NCBI RefSeq assembly: GCF_047948215.1
Contig: NC_134458.1
Coordinates: 141,402,036 to 141,466,035, forward strand
From: Lycorma delicatula
Lineage: Eukaryota; Arthropoda; Insecta; Hemiptera; Fulgoridae
DNA length: 64,000 nt
Reading direction: 5' to 3'
The notes beneath the pieces are model-generated. The model saw only the letters and a list, made by a program, of their open reading frames with translations, searched no databases and was not told the DNA's origin. Numbering within the stretch: position 1 is the first letter of the stretch; each line of letters starts with the position of its first letter. Of the stretch, positions 58,401-64,000 are shown in pieces. Made by a program: the position numbers and the translations under genes.

Positions 58401-61400
58401 ACACAAAGTGGTGTATCCATGATTTCCAAACTAGGCTAAGCATCTTATTCCTTGTAAATTTTTTTGCCAGAAAATCTTCAGTATTTTGTTCAGAATAAGG
58501 TTGAAAAGCACAGGAAACGTCTGTCTCCTTGCTTTAATCCTATTTTAATTCCAAAAGGCGCATTTAGATGTTCTCTGAATTTAATTTTTGATATTGTGTT
58601 TATGAGGGTTAGCTCTGTCAGTTTGGTTGCTTTGTTATTTTATTATTAATTTTGTATTTAAGCAAAGTTTTGATCTTTAAACAAGGTTTTGCCACAATTT
58701 TCCTTGAATCATCCATGTAAATGCTGGGCCAGTTCCTTTTTTCTAATACCTGGGAAAAGATTGCCCACATAGACTTTCTCACCCAAGAAAACTAACAGTT
58801 TAAAATTGAAATTATAGCTGAAAATTTACAAGTAAGTATCGGTGCAGTTTGAAAGATTATCATCAAGTATGTAAAACAAGCACATGATTAGTTCCAAGAG
58901 AGTTGACAGATCTCCATAAGGAAAAAGACTTCACATGTACACAGAGCTAAAACAATGGTATCAACAGGAAGGTGATGCTTTTTTCACAGTAATCTAAACT
59001 CCTGATAAGACACAAATTGACCATTATGAACTAGAATAAAAAAAAAGCAGCATGGAGTAGAACACAAGTTCACCTGTCAAGAAAAAATTCTAAATTTGAC
59101 CACCAGCAGGAAAAATCATTACAACAATCTTTTTGGGATTCAAAAGACCTAATTTTTGTAGATTTTATAAGAGATCAGTTAACAATAAACAGCACATACT
59201 ATACTGTGATGTGCTTATTGACAAAGCCAGCACATTGAAAAAAAAGTCTTTAATCTCAGCACAAAGGCATCATTCTGCTTCATAATAATGCCCAGCCTGA
59301 TACAGCTCAGGTAACTGAAAAAACCGTCCTCAGAAAGATTCCCTCATACAGTCCTGACTTACCCCATTACATTTCCATTTGTTTGGTTTACTCCAAGGAG
59401 GCACTACATGGTAATAAATTTAATGGTAATGACAACATCAAAGAAAATATGCTAATTGGCTCCAACATCAAGACAAAGATTTCTTTGCAGCAGGCATAAA
59501 TAAGCTGATTTAGAGATAGGACAAGTGTACTAATGTTGTTGGAGATTATGTTGCCTTAGCCTGCTAAATGTAGAAAAACATCATTAAACAATCCTGTTAC
59601 TTCTAATCCATCATCTCAACCACGTGTTGTTTCTAAAAATTCAGTCATCAGATAAACAAAAAGAAATATTTTTAGAAAAATCTAATAAAACAGACTTAAT
59701 TGAATCAAAGATACAAAAAATAATAATATAAGGATAGTTCAAATGCACTTACAATTTATGAATAAAATCTAACACTGTACCAGTATCATACAAAACAATT
59801 TTAATTTCAAAGATTTCCATAGTTTATAATTACAGGGCAATCAGAACAACTGATTAAAGTAAGCGGCCAGCTTTGTATTCAATGCAATCATTTAATTACA
59901 GTTAAATTATGGTTACATTAGACATTATTGCTGTTGTTATTATTTACCTAAGTTTATCAGAGTTTATTGCTATGAGTAGTACTTAAATAATGCAAAATAA
60001 GTGAAATGTATTGAATTTACAGGTTCTAGAATTTGTAAGAGTAATGGTAGCAAATCGATTAGCAACAAGCGGTAAAAGCTGGACTGAAATATTTTCAAAG
60101 AGAAACAGTGGAACATACAATAATCAGTGGATGATAATTGATTTTAATAAATTCACACCAAGGTAAGCCATCATAAAATAACATAAAACAAAATAATGAA
60201 TAATGTATTCATTATTTTTTTGTTTTTAAAATTAAATTTTCACACACGTCTCAAATATTAATTTTTTTTAAATTTTGCAATGGAACAAACCCCACATATC
60301 TTTTTTATGTTATTGTCCATAAGTCAGTGAAGAAATTAACTTGAAATTAAAATTTTTGTAACAATGCACTGAACCAAACTATAGAATAGAATGTTTTTAT
60401 AAACATTTAGTTTAAAAGTTGTTTTTTGTGAAATACTCAGCGACTGTGCAGCTGTTTTCATATAAGTGTTTCGTGAATATTGCAGACACAAATCTACCAA
60501 CACTGACAGCAGCCTTGATATTTTACACATATACACAAAAAAGGGCCACATCTTAGCATTATGAAGTATATAAAAATAAAAAAAAAACCACCCAATAACA
60601 ATATTTTATATGTAATGATAAATCAAATCTCACAACTTAAAATCAACCATATTTTTGATAATCGTCAAATCTATAAAAAATAAAGGTGTTTTTGATAAAA
60701 AAAAACCACCAGCAGTAAACACCAGTATGAAAATAACAGCACCAGTCAATGAGGTATGGAAATGTTTTGAAATAAGTTTTGTTTTTAAATGTTTTATTAC
60801 ACAGTTTCGTGTGCTACAAAGGTTTAAGTTATAAATTAAACTGACAGTAATTTCCCCTTTTAAAAACAGTACTGTTTAAAAACATTTATTAATCAATCAA
60901 CAAGAAATAACATAATAACATGCACATTTTTTAGATATTCATTTTGATATTTTATCTAGATAAAAAATTTAAGAGACCTCATACTCTCATGTTAAAAGTT
61001 TGGATAAATCAAATGGTCAGTATTGGGATTCTGAGGTGAAAATAAATTATACTCACGTTGTATGAGCTTTATTGCAATATTGACTGTGCAGTTGTCAACT
61101 CCTTCGCCATTTGAACAGCTTTTAGATATTAGATTCCATCTAGAAATCTAAAAAATTATTAACTTACATACTGGTTAGCTTATTTAACTGATACCTGTAG
61201 CAAAGTAATAGCATGTCTGCCTTTCATCTGGAACAAGCTAGGTTTGAATCGCACCCAGTCTTGATACTTTTCACACATTATAAGATTCATCTTTACACGG
61301 AACTAGCAGTTAATGATGTTAAAGAACAATTTAGATTCGGAGTAACAGTACAAGGTGAAAAGATAAAGGTGCTACGATTTGCTGATGATATAGTAATTCT

Positions 61401-63475
61401 AGCCGAGAGTAAAAAGGATTTAGAAGAAACAATGAACGGCATAGATGAAGTCCTACGCAAGAACTATCGCATGAAAATAAACAAGAACAAAACAAAAGTA
61501 ATGAAATGTAGTAGAAATAACAAAGATGGGCCACTGAATGTGAAAATAGGAGGAGAAAAGATTATGGAGGTAGAAGAATTTTGTTATTTGGGAAGTAGAA
61601 TTACTAAAGATGGATGATAGCACAAGCGAAACCAGCCTTCAGTAAGAAATATAATTCGTTTACATCAAAAATTAATTTAAATGTCAGGAAAAGATTTTTG
61701 AAAGTATATGTTTGGAGTGTCGCTTTATATGGAAGTGAAACATGGACAATCGGAGTATCTGAGAAGAAAAGATTAGAAGCTTTTGAAATGTGGTGCTATA
61801 GGAGAATGTTAAAAATCAGATGGGTGAATAAACTGACAAATGAAGAGGTACTGCGGCAAATAGATGAAGAAAGAAGCATTTGGAAAAATATAGTTAAAAG
61901 AAGAGACTTATAGGCCACATACTAAGGCTTCCTGGAATAGTCGCTTTAATATTGGAAGGACAGGTAGAAGGAAAAAATTGTGTAGGCAGGCCACGTTTGG
62001 AATATGTAAAACAAATTGTTAGGGATGTAGGATGTAGAGGGTATACTGAAATGAAACGTCTAGCACTAGATAGGGAATCTTGGAGAGCTGCATCAAACCA
62101 GTCAAATAACTGAAGACAAAAAAAAAAATAAGATTCATCTGTCCTAAATTGACTGTATTTGGGTGTTAACTATACTTTAATAATAAATTCAAGTAAATTT
62201 GCTTTCAGAGGATATTTGCTTAGCACACAGGTGTGAAGAAAAAATATCATGTGTTGAATGCCTAAGAAATATATCAAATAAAGCACTTTCTTTTTAGAAA
62301 TTAAAATTACCTTAGACTAACCAAAAATAAATATGTAATTATAAAAAAAAAAATAACTTCTACTTTTTTTCTTGTAAAAAACAGTCAACTGTATTTTTAT
62401 CAGCCGACATTTCTCTAATAATGTAATCCCATTTCTATTTCTTTGTGCTTTCATAATTGAACAAAAAAATTGTCAACAGCTAACAATAAATTTTCTTACA
62501 AACATGTACCAAATTTGATTGAAAGACACTATCTTGAGGAAATTGAAAATTTTTATTAAGATATTTATTTTTCAATTTAGGAATCATTTTGGGAAAAATT
62601 AAAAAAAAACAAAATCTTCATCTTTTTAAATGAATTCAAAATTCATGCAAATAAAACTTTAAGTTCAGTTCCACCTGAGATATGACTCCTGACCCTTCTA
62701 TCTTTTTCACTTTCCAACTCCAAACTGTAATAGCACAAATACTAGGTATACAAAATGCTAAATTTGATGATTTTTGGTCCACATACCATAGGGACCTGCC
62801 TGACCTTAGAAATGAAAATAAATATGAAGAAATTAAATGTAACTTGAAGAATATGGAGCAAGAAGAAGAGGTGAATGGAAAAAGTGAAATGGTGAGAAAA
62901 TTGTAATTATGGAACAAGATTAAAAAAAAACTCTAACTAGAATGTGTATAAAAATAACCACCAGAGAGTAGGAACAGACAGCAGGCACTGTATAAATGCA
63001 CAGGAGGTAGGACCAATTTATTCAAAATGGAAGGAAGTACATATTACTGATAAATTCATTGATTAGTTTATCTATATAACTAAAGAGCCATCCAAAATCA
63101 GGCAGTTAAAGGCAAAATTGATGCATCCCTGGAAATATTTGGCATATGAGAGTAATTTTAATTGAAGGTTTTCTGACTTTTACAAAGATTCTAACTCTAA
63201 ATTTTTTTAAAAGCTCTAACATTATGATTATAAATATATATTTTTAAAAATATATTTTTGTAAAAAATAATTTAATAGATCATGTTTTTTTACAGGAAAC
63301 CACCAAAAAAAGGATTATTATGGATTCTTGAACAAGTACCAAGTTGTGTAAAAGCAGCTGACCAAACAAAGCTGTTAAAGAAAAATCGATACTGGCCAAG
63401 CTATAATATACCTTTCTACAAAAATATATTTATTTTAAATGGTAATGATGAGCTTGAAAAAAAACATGGTAAATG
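43942..63475 (+). CDS. PLBD: Phospholipase B-like (PLBD family) gene, seven exons seen, 3' end outside window
   Basis: Family members are secreted or lysosomal N-terminal-nucleophile hydrolases, related to PLBD1/PLBD2 and fly laminin ancestor, which mature by self-cleavage. Joined exons are 43942-44156, 48176-48422, 49807-49898, 51401-51559, 56789-57014, 60023-60162 and 63296-63475; every phase agrees, giving about 419 residues of an expected 550 or so. Seen: a signal peptide (about 20 residues), AYYAGYAEGCLTSQFI, LYYKQLDGIYHGY, GRCTAIVKILP with the likely nucleophile Cys (codon 51492-51494), IYVSHNSW, IPGEIITFSSYPGIINS, DDFYTIS, NSGTYNNQWMIIDF and YWPSYNIPFY. No stop or shift in any exon. 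Substrate cannot be told. The missing part is the C-terminal ~130 residues. Confidence 0.94.
44157..48175. other. PLBD intron 1
   Basis: A 4.0-kb AT-rich intron. It contains TA repeats (44611-44637, 45388-45411), a long perfect hairpin (44640-44745), and a T21 tract just before the exon 2 acceptor (48151-48171) that acts as its polypyrimidine tract. No other coding sequence recognised. Confidence 0.75.
44640..44745. repeat. Long perfect inverted repeat (hairpin)
   Basis: Positions 44640-44669 and 44716-44745 are exact reverse complements over 30 bases. The spacer also folds: ATCACTTTGT (44687-44696) pairs with ACAAAGTGAT (44707-44716) around a TA-rich loop, leaving a one-sided bulge of 17 bases at 44670-44686. 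A TA microsatellite abuts the left arm and a poly-T run the right arm. It could be a MITE, a snap-back insertion or a hairpin RNA source. Confidence 0.85.
48176..48422 (+). CDS. PLBD: PLBD exon 2
   Basis: The acceptor is AAAG after a T21 tract. The first base completes a Gly codon from exon 1, then WNIFELWANDKYDDETQAYY and AGYAEGCLTSQFIYQHWYN, the conserved PLBD 'AGYxEGxLT' region. The donor GTAAGT is at 48423. It ends in phase 0 after WWQ. Confidence 0.93.
49606..49701. repeat. TG/TA compound microsatellite
   Basis: About 95 bases of TG, then TA, then TG repeats in PLBD intron 2. Part of it is translated in a spurious 129-codon frame rich in Cys-Val and Ile-Tyr pairs; the real PLBD exon 3 lies 105 bases downstream in another frame. 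Confidence 0.95.
49807..49898 (+). CDS. PLBD: PLBD exon 3
   Basis: The acceptor TTGATTTACAG ends at 49806 and the donor GTAAGT starts at 49899. A small exon of 92 bases encoding INLYYKQLDGIYHGYNSCKK, matching the family's 'QLDGLxxGY' segment. It ends in phase 2; the next exon completes a Met codon. Confidence 0.92.
49899..51400. other. PLBD intron 3
   Basis: A 1.5-kb intron containing a pair of related ~51-base direct repeats (50061-50264). The rest is AT-rich and unremarkable. Confidence 0.75.
50061..50264. repeat. Two diverged direct copies of a ~51-base unit
   Basis: Units at 50061-50111 and 50213-50264 share CTATCGTA, GAAATTTGGTACA and TAACTTCGATG in the same order and spacing, about 150 bases apart. 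The intervening 100 bases are relatively GC-rich (CCCACTCCCCCACGCGCTAC). Probably an internal repeat of a dispersed element. Confidence 0.65.
51401..51559 (+). CDS. PLBD: PLBD exon 4 (nucleophile region)
   Basis: The acceptor TACTCTACAG ends at 51400 and the donor GTTAGA starts at 51560. It encodes MNMEGDLIDLLEKFKSEGTP, then DEGRCTAIVKILPKNTDIYV and SHNSW. The Cys of GRCTA aligns with the Cys that becomes the N-terminal nucleophile after autocleavage in PLBD2-type proteins. It ends in phase 2. Confidence 0.93.
52751..53634 (+). pseudogene. LINE copy 3 endonuclease ORF (two frames)
   Basis: Two open pieces (52751-53119 and 53191-53634) joined by a frame-shifting deletion near 53110. They hold NVRSLKKVGRLENLKRK, GISEVRWEEE (catalytic Glu region of APE nucleases), [26 protein letters not shown] and SDHNLVIM. 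The natural start is unclear: the conserved MWNVRS block begins with GTG TGG here. The piece ends at a nonsense change (AAA to TAA relative to copy 1). Confidence 0.85.
53701..55489 (+). pseudogene. LINE copy 3 linker and reverse transcriptase (two frames)
   Basis: A linker and early RT frame (53701-54207) ends at a 1-base insertion; the RT proper continues in the frame 54176-55489 (437 codons). Motifs: [84 protein letters not shown]. The C-terminal region contains [14 protein letters not shown] and GRPR, then is cut by the T26 run, which turns the frame into poly-Phe. Confidence 0.88.
56290..56498. repeat. MITE-like element with perfect 23-bp inverted ends
   Basis: Positions 56290-56312 (starting GTACTTTCTGATTAAAC) and 56476-56498 are exact reverse complements, enclosing a 163-base AT-rich centre with no coding capacity. 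Beyond 23 bases the match stops. No certain target duplication. It lies in PLBD intron 4, 290 bases before exon 5. Confidence 0.7.
56789..57014 (+). CDS. PLBD: PLBD exon 5
   Basis: The acceptor TTAATGTTCAG ends at 56788 and the donor GTATGT starts at 57015. It encodes YNYMIRMQKRYILRYRL, KIPGEIITFSSYPGIINSID and DFYTISSNIAVQETTIGN, all hallmark PLBD segments. It ends in phase 0 after TPEDQ. Confidence 0.95.
58440..58650 (-). pseudogene. Small fragment of another LINE reverse transcriptase
   Basis: On the minus strand 58640-58500 reads TKLTELTLINTISKIKFREH, then LNAPFGIKIGLKQGD, matching the stretch before and including the RT motif B (GLRQGD) of insect LINEs; a shift and stop follow. It differs from the four same-family LINE copies, where motif B reads [10 protein letters not shown]. 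Only about 70 codons remain. Confidence 0.6.
58770..59575 (+). pseudogene. Decayed mariner transposase
   Basis: Broken frames give mariner-family blocks in order: IIAENLQVSIGAV (second helix-turn-helix, about 58815), a VPRELTDLHKEK-like piece (about 58895), QIDHYELE with a following QHGVEHKFTCQ-like piece (matching HHYEPETKxQSMEW, about 59005-59080), ILLHNNAQPDTAQ (about 59270-59310, second catalytic Asp replaced by Asn), PSYSPDLPHYISICLV (about 59342-59385), and NVVGDYV near the C-terminus. All catalytic integrity is lost. Confidence 0.75.
60023..60162 (+). CDS. PLBD: PLBD exon 6
   Basis: The acceptor GAATTTACAG ends at 60022 and the donor GTAAGC starts at 60163. It encodes VLEFVRVMVANRLATSGKSW and the near-invariant NSGTYNNQWMIIDFNKF. 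It ends in phase 2. Confidence 0.95.
61195..61292 (+). repeat. SINE-C copy, 3' end interrupted by LINE copy 4
   Basis: The head is degenerate (CTGTAGCAAAGTAATAGCATG), followed by CTTTCATCTGGA, a B box GGTTTGAATCGCACC and TTTTCACACATTATAAGATTC. LINE copy 4 begins directly after it; the target duplication lies in the SINE's 3' end. Confidence 0.65.
61293..62127 (+). mobile_element. LINE copy 4, 5'-truncated
   Basis: It starts inside the reverse transcriptase just before the residues MELAVND and keeps [19 protein letters not shown], the C-terminal region and the TGACTGAAGAC-like end (here TAACTGAAGAC) plus poly-A. A 13-base target duplication ATAAGATTCATCT flanks it (61280-61292 and 62128-62140). 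Against copy 3 it has a ~30-base deletion at about 61612, a 4-base deletion near 61907, and no TAA at the site where copies 1 and 2 carry it. Confidence 0.93.
63296..63475 (+). CDS. PLBD: PLBD exon 7
   Basis: The acceptor TTTTTTTACAG ends at 63295. It encodes PPKKGLLWILEQVPSCVKAA, DQTKLLKKNRYWPSYNIPFY and KNIFILNGNDELEKKHGK. The donor GTAGGT at 63476 leaves phase 2; reading through would hit TAG at once, which supports the splice. The remaining C-terminal exons lie beyond 64000. Confidence 0.92.
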
Positions 63476-64000
63476 GTAGGTAGAATCTATGGTGAAATTG
63501 TACATTACCTCGAACCAAAATTTATAGAAATTATATTAAAAAGAAACTTAAAAAAAAGAAAAACAAGTTTTACAATAATTATAATAATCTTGTTAATATT
63601 TTCATGATAAGCATTTCCTGTATTCAATCACTGAACTTCAATGAACCATATTTTATTGGTGTGCTGATAAACAGGAATGCTGATAAACAATGCAGATTTA
63701 TTCTCACAGAATCTACAGTCAGAGTTGTATAAAATTATTATGTTTTCTTTTAAGGTTATGTCAAGAAATGAAGTAACGTGTAAGAAATGCAATTCTTAGT
63801 GAAAATCAATCTCAAAATTTACTAGTCCCAAACACTATCATTACTCCATTACACAAGTCAATATACCTGTAGGATTCCTTGAGAATCTAATTATTATGAA
63901 GTAAACAATAAAAATGCACAGTTATACTTTCTCTTGTTAAATATGTAATGTCCTGTATTAAGAATAACTTTTTTATATTGATAAACAATTAAATACCACA
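63476..64000. other. PLBD intron 7, incomplete
   Basis: AT-rich, with no acceptor followed by PLBD C-terminal sequence before the window ends. Confidence 0.6.

Larger units (their letters stand above)
57015..60022. other. PLBD intron 5
   Basis: A 3.0-kb intron. It contains a minus-strand reverse-transcriptase fragment (58440-58650) and a plus-strand mariner transposase fossil (58770-59575). The rest is AT-rich. Confidence 0.75.
60163..63295. other. PLBD intron 6
   Basis: A 3.1-kb intron holding a SINE-C with LINE copy 4 inserted at its end (61195-62127). The frame at 62682-62906 is Asn/Glu/Lys-rich with no recognised domain and no splice fit to PLBD. Confidence 0.75.

Noticed and set aside
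62682..62906. 74-codon frame in PLBD intron 6
   Set aside because: Low-complexity Glu/Asn/Lys content, no domain, and no junction phase that fits PLBD.

Overview
This is a eukaryotic, AT-rich, intron-rich and transposon-rich genomic window, almost certainly from an insect. The evidence is two multi-exon genes with GT-AG introns of up to about 7 kb, insect-type UDP-glycosyltransferase (UGT) sequence, insect-type non-LTR retrotransposons, mariner-like fossils and several tRNA-derived SINE families. A hemipteran is my best guess, but that rests on memory of similar repeats and is not proven here. I see no operons, CRISPR arrays or true tRNA/rRNA genes.

Layout. 1-9.1 kb: repeat remnants, namely a decayed non-LTR reverse transcriptase (1.4-2.1 kb) and a decayed DDE transposase split by a SINE (6.3-7.0 kb). 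9.1-27.8 kb: a six-exon UGT gene on the plus strand. Splice phases agree at every junction and give about 520 residues; the first exon with the start codon was not found. Its introns carry a 5'-truncated LINE, three SINE families (one SINE nested in another) and a 5.1-kb structure with ~330-bp terminal inverted repeats that encloses transposase fossils. 27.8-43.9 kb: intergenic, with a short LINE tail (30 kb), SINEs, and an old Jockey-like LINE (40.5-43.5 kb) interrupted by a SINE. 43.9 kb to the window end: a phospholipase B-like (PLBD) gene on the plus strand, with seven exons in the window and the 3' end outside. Its introns hold a perfect 30-bp-arm hairpin, a TA/TG microsatellite, a nearly full-length LINE (52.3-55.6 kb), a MITE-like element, a mariner fossil, and a LINE tail inserted at the end of a SINE.

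The two host genes do not form a known pathway. The UGT is expected to be an ER membrane enzyme conjugating sugars to small lipophilic molecules. The PLBD protein is expected to be a secreted or lysosomal N-terminal-nucleophile hydrolase. Both read as intact across the exons seen. The clearest structural signal is the repeat stratigraphy: six insertions have recognisable target-site duplications and four of them give explicit who-landed-in-whom order. I found no convincing new biological system. The most unusual items are the 5.1-kb inverted-repeat composite, the long hairpin in PLBD intron 1, and a conserved 18-bp palindrome between the A and B boxes of the commonest SINE.
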